Below, piece after piece: positions 33,544 through 45,594 of a stretch of DNA of 64,000 nt; positions within the stretch are counted from its first letter, which is position 1, and the number at the start of each line of letters is the position of its first letter. Origin of the DNA: Ricinus communis. Lineage: Eukaryota; Streptophyta; Magnoliopsida; Malpighiales; Euphorbiaceae. Made by a program: the position numbers and the translations under genes. A model generated the notes under the pieces. The model saw nothing but the letters and a program-made list of their open reading frames with translations. It searched no databases and had not been told where the DNA came from. The stretch spans positions 28,200,362 through 28,264,361 of the forward strand of contig NC_063257.1 in assembly GCF_019578655.1 (NCBI RefSeq), read 5' to 3'.

Positions 33544-35098
33544 GCAGGGTAAAGATAATATGGTGGCTGATGCACTCTCTAGGAGGTATGCCTTGATTAA
33601 CACACTTCATTCTAAACTGATTGGATTTGAATTGCTTAAAGAACATTATCTTTATGATCCTGATTTTGGAAGTGTATATGATGCGTGCGAGCATGGAGCT
33701 TTTGATAAATACTATAGGAATGATGGCTACCTGTTTAAGGATGATAGATTATGTGTGCCTAATTATTCTATGCGTAAATTATTTTTAAAAGAATCGCATG
33801 AGGGAGGATTAATGGGGCATTTTGGTGTTTCTAAGACTTTAGATATGTTGCATAAGCACTTTTATCGGTTGAAAATGTGTGTTGATGTTGAGAAATATTA
33901 TGCCAACTGTGTAGTTTGTTTACTTGCTAAGTTTAAAAGCAAGCCCCATGGATTTTATGTCATTGCCTATTTCTATTTCACCTTGGATTGATGTTTCTAT
34001 GGATTTTATCTTAGGGTTGCCAAGGTGTAGGAATGGAAATGATAGTATTTATATGGTGGTAGATAGATTTAGTAAAATGGCACACTTTATTGCATGTTAT
34101 AAAGCTGATGATGCATCACATATTACTAATTTATTCCTTAGAGAAGTAGTATGTTTGCATGGCATGCCTAAGACTATTGTTAGTGATAGGGATGCAAAAT
34201 ATTTGTCCTATTTTTGGAAGACGTTATGGACTAAGTTAGGTACTAAATTGTTATTTTCTACTATTTGTCACCCTCAAATGGATGGCTAAATCAAAGTGGT
34301 TAATAGGGCTTTAGGATAATTATTGCGTGCTATTATAAAAAAGAAGATCAAATCTTGGGAAGATTGCTTACCTCATGTAGAATTTGCATATAACAAGAGT
34401 GTGCATTCATGTACTCATTATAGCCCTTTTGAAGTTGTTTATGGTTGTAATCCATTAACTCCCTTGGATTTATTACCTTTGCCATTATAAAAGAGTGCTA
34501 ACTTGGATGGTTTCAAGAAGGCCGAATATGTTAGACAACTTCACGACAAGGTAAAGCAACAAATTGAGAAGAGAAATGAGCAAGCCATGCATTATCACAA
34601 CAAAGATAAAAAACAAGTTGTGTTTGAGCTTGGTGATAGAGTGTGGTTGCATATGCACAAGGAGAGGTTTCCTCTTCAAAAAGGCATTCTAAGTTGCAAG
34701 CAAGAGGAGATGGACCCTTCCAAGTGGTTGCTAAGATTAGCAATAATGCTTACAAACTTGACCTTCAAAGAAAGTATAATATTAGTGCAACCTTTAATGT
34801 TTCTAATTTATCTCCTTTTAATTTTAAAGGTGCTAATTCGAGGACAAATTCACTTGAGAAAGGAAGGAATGATGGAAATCATAATGCTCCTACAAACCCA
34901 TCTAAGCAAGATCCTCTATATATGGGGAGTGGTCCAATCACAAGAGCAGGAGCTAAGAAGATTAAGGATGCAATGACCTTATTTTCTCCAGCCTTGGTGA
35001 CAACTCACATTATAGAAGAACAAGCCTCAAACAAGCCCAATGGGCTAGATTGTGTCTTGATGAATCAAGTTAATGAGAATGGGCTTCAAGAAGCTTGA
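33530..35098 (+). pseudogene. pol: Gypsy integrase and C-terminal tail, broken, catalytic Glu lost
   Basis: VADALSRR leads into the zinc-binding region (GHFGVSKT, then CVVCLLAK). A frameshift near 33960 precedes the core with SMDFILGLP (Asp 1) and [10 protein letters not shown] (Asp 2). At the third catalytic position the expected GQTEVVNR reads G, stop (TAA 34287-34289), I, Lys (AAA 34293-34295), VVNR. Further stops occur near 34314 and 34488. A frameshift near 34675 leads to KLQARGDGPFQVV, YNISATFNVSNLSPF and the tail MGSGPITRAGAKKIKD, ending at 35096-35098. It is nonfunctional. Compare the same Glu-to-Lys loss in the integrase at 2084-2086. Confidence 0.88.
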
Positions 35099-35579
35099 CT
35101 CCTTATTAATTTCCCTTTGCACCAAAATTACTCCTTATTTAACTTCTTATGTATTTTAGCCCTTGAATGCTTTATTACTTTAGAACTCTATTTCTTTGGG
35201 CCTTTTTCATTACTTGTTTAGTTTGGGCCTCTAGTTATGTTTAATAGATTAATTTTAAGTCTGGGCCACCCCTTGCATTCGGCACAACATTCATTAGTTT
35301 GTTTAAACTCTAAGTATTCACTATAAATACTTAAAGGTTATAATCTTGTAAGACTTTAACTTTGATTACAATTTGATGCTTGAGAGTTTTCTCTTTGTAA
35401 GTTCTTGCAAATACTTATTATTTTGAACATTGCAACTTTGCTGATTGTTCATTGATAGCTAAGGGTTTCTTTAATAGATTGTTGTGAATTCTTAGTTGCA
35501 TATCTTTTATCTTGTTATTAATAGATCTTTAAAATGGATTGATATTGGTTCTATTCAATAGATTGTCTAGGGTCATATC
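35099..35579 (+). repeat. 3' noncoding/LTR part of the gypsy fragment
   Basis: T-rich sequence with a TATA box TATAAATA at 35322-35329, a candidate R region (GTAAGACTTTAACTTTG) and a 3' end TAGGGTCATATCA at 35579. The LTR start was not located; it must lie after the TGA at 35098. Confidence 0.65.
35322..35329 (+). promoter_or_regulatory. TATA box of gypsy LTR
   Basis: CACTATAAATACTTAAAGG within the LTR-like region, about 250 bp before its 3' end, the usual layout for an LTR promoter. Confidence 0.55.
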
Positions 35580-36857
35580 ACCTTCTGTCACCAGGAGTCC
35601 TCGTACCTAAAGGAACATGGAACGATGGAGATTCCAATGGTGCAAATCCTGATTTGGAATATTGGGGCGTGCCTCAATCCGCTACGTTAATTCTTTCCTC
35701 CAAAAATTTTTTCACACTCATTCTGAGAATGATATCAATACTCGATAAACTAGTTTCTTCCTTTACATTTGTCCAAGCACTATTTCGGTGCCTATGATTG
35801 CCACTTCCATGCACTTTCAATTAACACTCGTATTTATGCTCACCAAATGAAACCAAACCATCAAACTAGATAGAGATTAGATAGAGTAGAAAATAGAAGC
35901 GTACAAAATGAGAACATAGGTGGAATTTCAGATCTGATAAGGAAAGAAACCACAAGTTCTTTACTCTCTTCCATACGGCTAAGCGAAATAATCAAATTGA
36001 ATTGACTTAAATGCAAGGGTCGGCAAAGAACATAAAAGAAAGGAAGGACGTTAGCGATAAGTCTATGTTTGCTAGAATGAGTCTTGATAAGTCAGCAAAG
36101 TTACTGAAAGAAACTATATCTTGATTTTCTGCAAGGTAGAAAACTCAAATAATATACTCACTACCCTCAAGTATTTAGTTGCTGCGAGTTTTGTAGTACG
36201 AGAGAGTAGCTGACCGGTCAACAACTCTTATAGTCCCAAATTCTATGAGCCAACTTAACAAAAACAAAGGGAAATTCATGTGGGCCTATCTAATAATACT
36301 CCGACCCAAATTACTTCATTATATGCATCCCAAACATCAAAATACTCGCATTGCCGCTTGTATTACGCTTGAATTAATAAAAAAATAACATGATTTCTCC
36401 CTTATGCGAGTGGATTTATGTCTCTTCTTGCTTTGTCATCAAGCTAAGCCCCAATGCCACCAGTCAAGCTTGTCAATTGAGTTCCCATGATTCCTTACGC
36501 CAATCCTTGTGTCATCAAATGTCTTTGTGCCTAGAGGAACAAGGAATGATAGAGATTCCAATGGTACAAATCCTGAATTGGAATATTAGGCATGCCTCGA
36601 TTCTTATTGTTCCCTCTTTCCTCTAGAAGATTCATTTGCGATCATTCGAAGAATGATATCAATACATGATTAACTAATCTTCTTTCTTCACATTTGTCTA
36701 AGCATTGGATCACTGTATATGATTGTTGCTTCCACGCGCTTTCACTCAACTCTCGTATTTATGCTCCCCAAATAAAACCAAACCATCATACTAGTCAGAG
36801 GTTAGAAAAAGAGGCACAAAAGATATGAATAAAATAAGAAAATATATAGGATTTTGA
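35580..36857 (+). repeat. Tandem-repeat block, plus-oriented
   Basis: More than one unit: CCAGGAGTCCTCGTACC at 35590 and CAAGGAATGATAGAGATTCC near 36541 mark equivalent phases about 920 bp apart. The dyad appears as CTGACCGGTCAAC near 36210. Confidence 0.9.
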
Positions 36858-37175
36858 TCTCGTGCCGCTAAACTCTCAGGTTTGCTTTTGCTGGCTCGGT
36901 AATATGGAACCTCTCAACAGCTCTCATTCTTTTTTGAGGTCGTGCATGTCTTGGCTTTCCAGAACCTCTTTAGAAATTGATATGACTCCATAGGCCACTT
37001 GCATATCGAACAGATCTTACTCACAAGGGAGTAATTATGATATGACATTCCTAACCATTTTCGAAAAGGTTTGCTCAGCTACACTACTTGAGAAGAAAGA
37101 AAGACCACTCCAAGATAAGGGGGAGGGGGGGGGGGGCGGTCAACCATCCACTCTCGATATTCATATTGATAAATT
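36858..37175. other. Foreign insert of unknown origin with a G-rich tract
   Basis: About 320 bp unrelated to the 1-kb repeat (CTCGTGCCGCTAAACTCTCA, GAACAGATCTTACTCACAAG, GAGAAGAAAGAAAGACCACT). It contains GGGGGA followed by twelve G (37119-37136). It is not AT-rich like its surroundings and could be organelle-derived, but I could not match it to any gene. Confidence 0.5.
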
Positions 37176-37308
37176 CATTAAGGAAAGAAATCACAAGTTC
37201 TTTGTTCTATTCCATATGACTAAGCTTAAGGATCAAATCGAGTTGATTTAATCACAAGGGTAGACAAAGAACACAAAAGAAAGGAAGAATATGAGTGTAT
37301 GAGTGATA
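37176..37308 (+). repeat. Tandem-repeat remnant, plus-oriented
   Basis: AAGGAAAGAAATCACAAGTT to GAGTGATAAG matches the plus-oriented repeat. Confidence 0.8.
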
Positions 37309-37568
37309 AGTACTTTAACCTAATTAGGACTTTGTTTTAGTTATTTCTTTTACTTGGGAAGGTTACCTTTATCCTAGATAGGATGTAAATCCTTATTAGT
37401 TAAGGCCTATATAAGGCTAGTACAAATTTTAATGTATAGAATTAAGTTGAATTTGAATGATAATTGGTTGTTAAACCTAAAAGTTGTTTTACTTTTGTCT
37501 TTGTGTTCTTGTGTAGAATGCAGGCTTAAGAAATATTCAAGTAGATTGATCATCTTCTTTTGGAGTGT
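37309..37568 (+). repeat. LTR fragment, family E, plus strand
   Basis: ACCTAATTAGGACTTTG, then a TATA-like GGCCTATATAAGG near 37407, then GAATTAAGTTGAATTTGAAT and TTGATCATCTTCTT. The same fragment recurs at 59985-60213 and enters the 1-kb repeat at the same phase (GTGTGGATTTAC). Confidence 0.7.
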
Positions 37569-37886
37569 ACGAGTGTGGATTTACATCTCACCCTACTTGA
37601 TTATGAAGCTAAGCCCCAATGCTACCGGTCAAGCTTGTCAATTGCATTCCGATGATTCCTTATACCAATCCTTGTGTCATCAACAGTCATTGGGCCTAGA
37701 GTAATAGAAAATGATGGAGATCCTAATGGTGCAAATCTTGAACCATAATATTTGTGTGTGCCTCAACTCTTGTTGTTCCTTCTTTCCTATAAAAGATTCA
37801 TCCACGGTCATTAGAAGAATAATACTAATACTCGATCAACTAATTGTCTTTCTTCACGTTTGTATAAGCATTAGATCGGTGCTTAA
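37569..37886 (+). repeat. Tandem-repeat remnant, plus-oriented
   Basis: Contains the diagnostic variants GATTATGAAGC, AGAATAATACTAATACTC and AAGCATTAGATCGGTGCTTA, shared with 60214-60440 and rare elsewhere. Confidence 0.85.
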
Positions 37887-38568
37887 TGATAAGAACCAAT
37901 GTAGCACAAGGAATCCTACTTCAATAAGGAATCCTAATGATGGAAATCCTACTTGCTCAAGGAATCCTACTTTAACAAGAAATACTAATTCCACTAGGAA
38001 TCGTAATCCAGTAAGGAGTCCTGATGAAATTAGGAGTTCAGGCGACAAAAGGAATCTTATTTCCACTAGGAATCCTAATCCAACTAGGAGTCCTAGTCAG
38101 ATTCAAAGTCTAAGTGAGATTGGGCTTAAACAAAACAATGGGCCTCAAGATACTCTTATCAACTTAATCTAACATATGGAGGCATGAACAAGTCAAGATA
38201 AGTCTAAAATAAACAAGTCAAGCTATTTGGAGTCCAATACTCAAGAATGGGCCGCATATCACATGTTATTTAAGCCTAATTGTCATGTTTATTATATGGG
38301 CTTGGGTTGGACGAATTTTAGTAGTTTTTGTTTGTTTAAAGAAGTCTTTTAATAGTTAGGAGTCTTGTTTTAAGTTATCCTTTTAGTTTAGGAGTTCTAT
38401 TCCTAGTTTTATTATTATTTGTTTCCTTATCATTATAGAACTAAGTTTTTTAAGGCCTATATAAGCTATGTAAAAGGAGTTGTTATTTTCGAGTTAATTC
38501 TCCGCTTTTGCTCTTTATGAACTTTGGTGAATTTATCAAGTGAAGGCTTGGTATTTTACAAACTTAGT
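37887..38568 (+). mobile_element. LTR, family A, 3'-truncated
   Basis: Starts TGATAAGAACCAATGTAGCA like the solo LTR at 29548 and follows it to TTTACAAACTTAGTT, where the 1-kb repeat resumes with CAACACTCATG. About 180 bp of the LTR 3' end and a little repeat sequence are missing at the joint. Confidence 0.8.
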
Positions 38569-39650
38569 TCAACACTCATGTCTGCTCACCAAATAAAACT
38601 AAACCATCAAATTAGACATAGATTAGAAAGAGTGGCACAAAAGAAACGAACAAAATGAGAACATATGTAGGATTTGGTCTCGATAAGGAAAGAAATCATA
38701 AGTGCTTTATTCTCTTTTATATGGCTAATCGAGAGGATCAAATCGAATTGTTTAAACAAAAGGGTATATAAAGAACATAAAAGAAAGGAAGGATGTGAGT
38801 GATAAGTCTATGTTCGCTAGCACGAGTCTTGATAATTCTGCAAAAGTTCTTAAAAGAGACCATAACTTGATTTTTCAAAAGGTAGAAAAGTAAAATAATA
38901 GGCTCACTAGGCTCAAGTATTCAGTTGCATGCGATTTTTATAGTGCATAAGCCCTTATTCCATAAGAAGAAGAAATTAGAAGCTAAATATGAATGAATAA
39001 ATAAAGAGTGATTAATAAACTCTAGTTAAATCAAGAACCAAAGAGGAGTTGATTGGTCAATAACTCTCATAGACCTAAATTTTATGATCCAGCTTAACAA
39101 TATCAAGGAATAATTCGATGGGCATATCTAATAACACTTCGGCCCAAATTACATCACTATATGCATCCCAAACATTGTAACATGCACATTCTTGCTTGGA
39201 TTAATCAAAAGCAACATGATTTCTATTTTACGCATGTGGATTTGCATCTCATCTTGCTAGATAATCAAGTCAGCCCAATGTTGTTGGTCAAGCTTGTCAA
39301 TTGCTTTTCTATAATTCCTTATGCCAATCCTTGTGTCATCGGAATATTGGGGCGTGTCTTGATTCTCGTTGTCCTTCTTTCCTCTATAACATTTGTCTAT
39401 GATAATTTGGAGAATGAAATCAACACCGGATCAACTAATTTTCTTTCTTCGCATTTGTCCAAGTATTGGATTGGTGCCTACAATTGCTGCTTCCATGCTC
39501 TTTTTCTCAATAGTGGTGTTTATGCTCCCTAAGTAAAATCAAATGATCATACTGGACAAAAAGGAATTGACTAGTCAACAACTCTCGCAATCCTAAATTT
39601 TCTGAGCTAGAATAACAAAAATAAGGAAAGAATCATGTGGGCATACCTAA
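38569..39650 (+). repeat. Tandem-repeat block, plus-oriented, with deletions
   Basis: About one unit; the segment between CAATCCTTGTGTCATC and GGAATATTGGGGC is missing near 39335, and a second deletion joins CATACTGGACAAA to GGAATTGACTAGTCAAC near 39560. Confidence 0.88.
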
Positions 39651-40070
39651 ACATGACAATTGGGTTTAAGTAACAAGTGATATACAACCCATTCTTGAGT
39701 ATAAGACTCCAAATAGCTTGACTTGTTAATTTTAGGCTTATCTTGACTTGTTTGTGCCTCCATTTGTTGGATTAAGTTGATAAGACTATCTTGAGGCCCA
39801 TTGGTTTGATTAAGCGTAATCTTACTTGGACTTTGAATCTGACTAGGACTCCTAGTTGAATTAGGATTTCTAGTGGAAATAGGATTCCTAGTGGAAATAG
39901 GATTTGTTTCGTCACTTGAACTCCTAATATCATCAGAACTCCTTATTGGACTAGGATTCCTAGTGGAATTAGGACTCCTTGTTGAAATAGGATTCTTTGA
40001 GGATGTAGGATTTGCATCCTTAGAATTTCTTGTTGGAGTAGAATTCCTTGTGCTACATGGGTTCTCATCA
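39651..40070 (-). mobile_element. LTR, family A, minus strand, truncated
   Basis: Ends GGGTTCTCATCA at 40070, the reverse complement of the family A LTR start (TGATGAGAACCC). It runs back to about 39651 (ATGACAATTGGGTTTAAGTA), so only the 5' half of the LTR is present. On its left the 1-kb repeat is plus-oriented and on its right minus-oriented, so the fragment sits on an inversion joint. Confidence 0.8.
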
Positions 40071-41435
40071 ATCGAGCATGACTAAATATTTTGACTCAGG
40101 ATTTGCACCATTAGGATCTCCATCACTCCTTGTTCTTCTAGGCACGAGGACATTTGATGACACACGGATTGGGGTAAGGAATCATGGGAACGCAATTGAC
40201 AAGCTTGACTTGTGGCATTGGGTGGTGATTTGATGATCAAGCATGATAAGACCTAAACCCACGAGCGTAAGGGAGAAACCATGTTGCTTTCGATTAATCC
40301 AAGTGGGAATATTCGTGTTTTGATGTTTGGGACACATATAATAAAGTAAGTTGGATCAGGGACTTATCAGGGAGGCCCATGCAAATTTTTCCTTATTTTC
40401 ATTAAGTTGACTCATAAAGTTTAGGACTATGAGAGTTGTTGACCACTCAACTCCTCTCTGGTTCTTGATTTGACTTTGCTTTATTCATCTTTCTTTATTT
40501 AGATTTAGCTTGTAGTTTCTTCTTTTTATGGAATGAGGACTTTCTCCCTATAAAAACTGCATGCTACCGAATACCTGATATTAATGACATATTTTTACCA
40601 CCATGGAAATCAAATTATGGGTTCTTTCAAGAACTTTATGGAATTATCAAGACTTGTGCTAGTGAGCAATGCCTTATCCCTCACGCCCTTTATTTCTCTT
40701 ATTTTCTTTGTCTACCCTTGTGTTTAAATCAATTTGATTTGATCCTTATGCTTAGCCGTATAGAAGAGAGCAAAGAAATTGTGATTTCTTTTCTTATCGG
40801 ATATGAAATCCTACCTATATTCTCATTTGTTTGTTTCTTTTGTGTCTCTCTTTCTAATCTCTATCTAGTATGATGGTTTGGTTTTATTTAGGAAGCATAA
40901 ACATGAGTAAAAGCACGTGGAAGCGGGAATCATAGGCGCCAATCTAATACTTCGACGAGTGTGAAGAAAAAAATTAGTTGATCGTGTATCGATATCATTC
41001 TCCGAATCATCACGGGGGAATCTTTTATAGGAAAGAAGGAACAATGCGAATTGAGGCATGCCCAAATATTTTGATTCAGGATTTACATCATTGGGATCTC
41101 CATCATTCCCTATTCCTTCAGGCACGAGGACTCTTGATGACACAAGAATTGACGTAAGGAATCATGGGATTGCAACTAACAAGCTTGATCGGTGGCATTA
41201 GTCTTAGCTTGATGATCAAGTAGGACAAGACATAAATCCATGCATATAAAGGAGAAATCATGTTGTCTTTTATTAATCCAAGCATAATACAAGCGGGAAT
41301 TCGAGCATTCTGATATTTGGGATGCATATTATGAACTAATTTAGATCGGAGTATTATTAGGTAGACCCACTCGAATTTTTCCTTGTTTTTCTTAAGCTGG
41401 CTCATAAAATTTGGGACTACGAGAGTGGTTAGCCT
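40071..41435 (-). repeat. Tandem-repeat block, minus-oriented
   Basis: More than one unit: GGATCTCCATCACTCCTTGT at 40112 and GGATCTCCATCATTCCCTAT at 41092, period about 980 bp. Ends GACTACGAGAGTGGTTAGCC at an inversion joint. Confidence 0.9.
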
Positions 41436-43149
41436 GTCTTTACAGTAATCCTTGTGTTGTTAGGAGTGCTCATGCCTTGAGGAACAATGAATGATGGAGA
41501 TCCCAAATTTTATGAACTAGCTTAACGAAAGCAATGGGAAATTCATGTGGCCTACCTAATAACACTCCAAACCAAATTACTTAATTATATGCATCCCAAA
41601 GATCAAAAAGCTTGCATTCCTAATTATATTACGCTTGGATTCAATTATAATATTATAATTTATCCCTTGCGTGCATGGATTTACGTCTTGTCTTGCTTGA
41701 ACTTAAAGCTAAGCCCTAATGCCACTGATTAAGCTTATCAATTGAGTTTCCATGATTCCTTATGCCAATCCTTGTGTCATCACGTGTCGTTGTGGCTACA
41801 GGAATAAGGAATAATAGAGATCCTAATGGTGCAAATCCTGAATCAGAATATTTGCTCGTGCCTCAATTCTCATTGTTCCCTCTTTCCTCCAAAAGATTCG
41901 TTTGTGATCATTCAAAGAATGATATCAATAATTGATTAACTAATTTTCTTTCTTTGCATTCGTCTAAGCATTAGATTGGTGTCTATGATTGCCACTTCCA
42001 CACGCTTTCACTCAACAACCGTATTTATTCTCTCCAAATAAGACCAAACCATCATACTAGACATTGAGGTACAAATGAAACGAACAAAATGAGAACATAC
42101 GTAAGATTTCAAATTCGATAAGGAAAGAAATTACAAGTTTTTTATCCTCTTCCATACGGCTAAGCGTAAGGATCAAATAGAATGTTTATAAACACAAAGG
42201 TAGACAAAGAACATAAAAGAAAGAAAGGATTTGAGCAAGTCTTGATAAGTCTGCAAAGTTCTTGAAAGAATCCATAACTTGATTTCCCACAAGGTAGAAA
42301 ATTGAAAAGCATCAAGTATTCGGTTGCATGCAGTTTTTATAGTTTGAAAGCCTTCATTCCATAAGAAGAAAAAAATATAAGCTAAATATAAAAAAAATAA
42401 ATAAAGAAAGATGAATAAACTGAAGCCAAATCAAGAACGAGAGAGGAGTTGACTAGTCAACAGCTCTCGTAATCCAAAATTTTATGAGCCAGCTTAACAA
42501 AAATAAAGGGAAATTCGCGTGGGCCTACCTAATAACACTCTAATCCAAATTACTTTATTTTATCCCTCCCAAACATCAAAGCACTTGCATTCCTGTTTAT
42601 ATTATGCTTGGATTAATTGAAAATAATATGATTACTCTTTTACGCGCATGAATTTATGTCTCAAAAGAGATAAAAAAAAAAGAAACAAACATAATGAAAA
42701 TATAGCTAGGAATTCATATCTACTAATGAAAGAAATTACTAGTTCTTTATTCTCTTCCATATGGCATACGTAAGGATTGAATAAAAATGATTTAAAGATA
42801 ATGGTAGATAAAGAACACAAAAGAAAGAAAGTACATAGGCGATAAGTATAGGTTCTCTAGCGCGAGCCTTCATTAGTCTGCAAAGTTATTGATAGAACCC
42901 ATAACTTGATTTTCTACATTGTAGAAGACTAAAATAGTATGCTTAATTGCCTCAAATATTTAGTTGCATGCGTTTTCATAGTGCGAAGGTTCTCATTCCA
43001 TAAGAAGAAGAAACTACAAGCTAAATATGAATAAATAAATAAAGAAAGATAAATCAAGAATTTGAGAGAAGTTGACTGGTCAACAACATTCATAGTTCCA
43101 AATTTTATGAGCCAGCCTAATGAAAACAAGGGGAAATTTTTGTGGACCT
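41436..43149 (+). repeat. Tandem-repeat block, plus-oriented, starting at an inversion joint
   Basis: Starts with an abnormal unit in which GATGGAGATCCC is joined directly to AAATTTTATGAAC (about 41500), the mirror of the joint at 31190. Two further partial units follow, up to the solo LTR. Confidence 0.9.
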
Positions 43150-44617
43150 TGGTGCACTGCATATGCAACTACAACTAAGGCAGTAAACCTATCGATGTAG
43201 TCTAGCACAACGGCAAGTATTAAAATATCGTATCCCTCGGGAAAGTGAAATCCTAGAGTTACTACTTCGTTCTTTGTTATCTAGTCTAAAATTAATGACA
43301 GATGGTTTCTAGATTTACTAATGACTAAAAGCTAAGTTCTAAATGAAATGCGAGAATGAATGAGTAAATAGAACAATCAAGACAAGAAAGCAAACCCAAA
43401 GGGGACCTAGACTAGTTAGCAATCAAACAAGAAATAATAGATTGTTGAGTCTAATTATGCTATCCGTGGATGGATTTTTAACTAAATTCGGTTTTCTTCT
43501 CGAGACAACCGAATTCCTAAACCTAAGAACCTAAAGTTGGAATCTCTTCCTAATGATTGATTATTAAGTTAGCTTTAAGCTTTAATCTGCCTCTATTAGG
43601 CTTTGTTAATTCTTAATCCGGTAAATTAATTAACCTATCTCTAAGTGAAAATTAACTTGATCTTGCAATTAAATTTTGAAACTCAATTAGAATTTTTCAA
43701 TTGCTAAAAGAATTCTATGAACAATAATCAACACATTCAATGTAAAGAAAACTGAATTTAATTATTAATTGCAAAAACAATATAGAAAGGAACTCAAACA
43801 ATCCTAACAATTCAGTACTAAGCCAACATAGTAAGGAACCCTAATGGGTTCAATCAATCTAGCTACACATGTTCATGTATAAAAAAAACAGAAATTCAAT
43901 TACAATGAAAGAGTAAAGAAATTGAAACATATACACCCTTTTTTTAGAATTGGATGAACAGTTCAAAGCCTTGATCTATACTGCAGTTGATCTCCAAAAT
44001 TGCCTTTTGATTAGCTCCAATACTCCTCTTCAATCTTTAATCTGAAATCCCAAAATCATGAATCAAGGAAGGAAGATGAAGAGTTAGAATCCCCAAACTC
44101 CAACTCGAACTGCCCGGAACTCCCTCTCCTCTTTTTGGCTCGTTTATACATTATGCAAATACGAGCGTGTTCCAGCCTGTGCCCCTCAATACGGGCCGTG
44201 TTGGCCTCCAAATGACAGAATGAACTGAATCGAGCAAGGCCGTGTTCTAGTTCGTGTTACCAACACGGGTCGTGTTCTTGCCCGTGTTAGCTAACACGGG
44301 CCATGCTCTAAGGCGTGGTACCCTCGGAAAACATGCTGCTTCAAAGTGCTTAAGCTAGACAACCTAGAATTTTTTCACGGGCTCCAACACGGGCTATGTT
44401 GAATTCCCAAAACTCAACCTAAGGTCAAACGCTTCTGATTCCATCCGTTTTTTCCCGAAATTAATCTAAAATTGCTCAAGCACGGATGATGGACCTATAA
44501 AATCTCCTGAAACATGAAAGGACACAAAACACGAGTGATCTTGGAATAAAAACATAATAAATACTAAGAAAATACAGAATAATATGTAAGCAAATATGTG
44601 TAAAACTATGCATATCA
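43150..44617 (-). mobile_element. Solo LTR, Athila-like family B (1468 bp), minus strand
   Basis: The reverse complement matches the 5' LTR of the element at 48887 over its whole length. On the plus strand it starts TGGTGCACTGCATATGC and ends CTATGCATATCA. Flanks are GACCT (43145-43149) and GGCCT (44618-44622), a 5-bp duplication with one G-to-A change. Within it, near 44160-44400, repeated ACACGGGCC/GGCCCGTGTT words form many possible hairpins, as in the other B LTRs. No internal sequence remains. Confidence 0.86.
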
Positions 44618-44793
44618 GGCCTACCTCATAACACTTTAGCAAAAATTACCTGAAACACGAAAGGACATAAAACACGAGTGATCTTGGAATAAAAACACAA
44701 TAAATACTAAGAAAATACAGAATAATATGTAAGCAAATATGTGTAAAACTATGCATATCAAGGCTACCTCATAACACTTTAGCAAAAATTACT
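44508..44793 (+). repeat. 143-bp tandem duplication across LTR/flank junction
   Basis: Copies 44508-44650 and 44651-44793 are nearly identical. Each contains the last 110 bp of the solo LTR and the first 33 bp of the flanking 1-kb repeat, so the duplication happened after the LTR inserted. Confidence 0.85.
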
Positions 44794-45594
44794 TCATTAT
44801 ATGTGTCCCAAACTTCAAAACTTGTGTGTGGATTTACGTCTCCTCCTGCTTGATCATCAAGTCATGCCTCAATGCCCCCGGTTAACCTTCTGAATTGCAT
44901 TTCCCATGATTCCTTATGCCAATCCTTATGTCATCAGCAGTCCTCATGCCTTGAGGAATAAGAAATGATAAAGACCCTAATGCTACAAATCCTGAATCGA
45001 GATATTTCATTGTGCCTTGATTCATGTCATTTCCTCTTTCCTCCAAAAGAGATGCACAAAAGAATCGAACAAAATGAGAACAATAATAGGATTATGAATT
45101 GAATAAGGAAAGAAATCACAAGTTTGTTATTCTCTTCGATATGCCTAAGTGTAATAATCAAGTTCTTTATTATCCCTTAGTCCAAAATCTTATGAGGTGG
45201 CTTAACAAAAATAAAGGAAAATTTATATGGGCATTACCTAATAATACTGCGACCCAAACTACTTCATTACATGCATGCCAAACATTAAACATGTGCATTC
45301 CTACTTGCATTAATCAAAAGCAACATGAAATCTCCCTTACGCGTGTGGATTTGCGTCTCATCTTGCTTGATCATCAAGTCACGCCTCAATGCCAAAGGTC
45401 AAGCTTCATAATTGTGTTCCCATGATTCCTTACACCAATCCTTGTGTCATCCGGAGTCCTCGTGCCTAAAGGAACAAGGAATGATGGAGACCCTAACGGC
45501 ACTTTCAATCAACTAATTTTCTTTCTTCGCTTTTGTTCAAGTATTGGATCAGTGCTTGTGACTACTACTTCCATATACTTTCATTCAATTAATG
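44794..45594 (+). repeat. Tandem-repeat block, plus-oriented, with deletions
   Basis: Two shortened units: the TCAGCAGTCCTCATGCC and CCGGAGTCCTCGTGCC phases lie at about 44936 and 45451, only about 515 bp apart, so roughly half a unit is missing. Confidence 0.85.

Larger units (their letters stand above)
32751..35579 (+). mobile_element. Chromovirus-like Ty3/gypsy fragment (partial RT to LTR)
   Basis: A 5'-truncated element: the RT core from [10 protein letters not shown], RNase H, integrase, the C-terminal tail to the TGA at 35096-35098, and then an LTR-like end to ...GGGTCATATCA at 35579. Motifs [13 protein letters not shown] and GPITRAGAKK fit plant chromovirus-type gypsy elements, but no chromodomain is seen, and gag, protease and the RT N-terminus are missing. 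The right flank returns to the 1-kb repeat in a different phase from the left flank, so the locus was rearranged rather than formed by one clean insertion. Confidence 0.82.
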
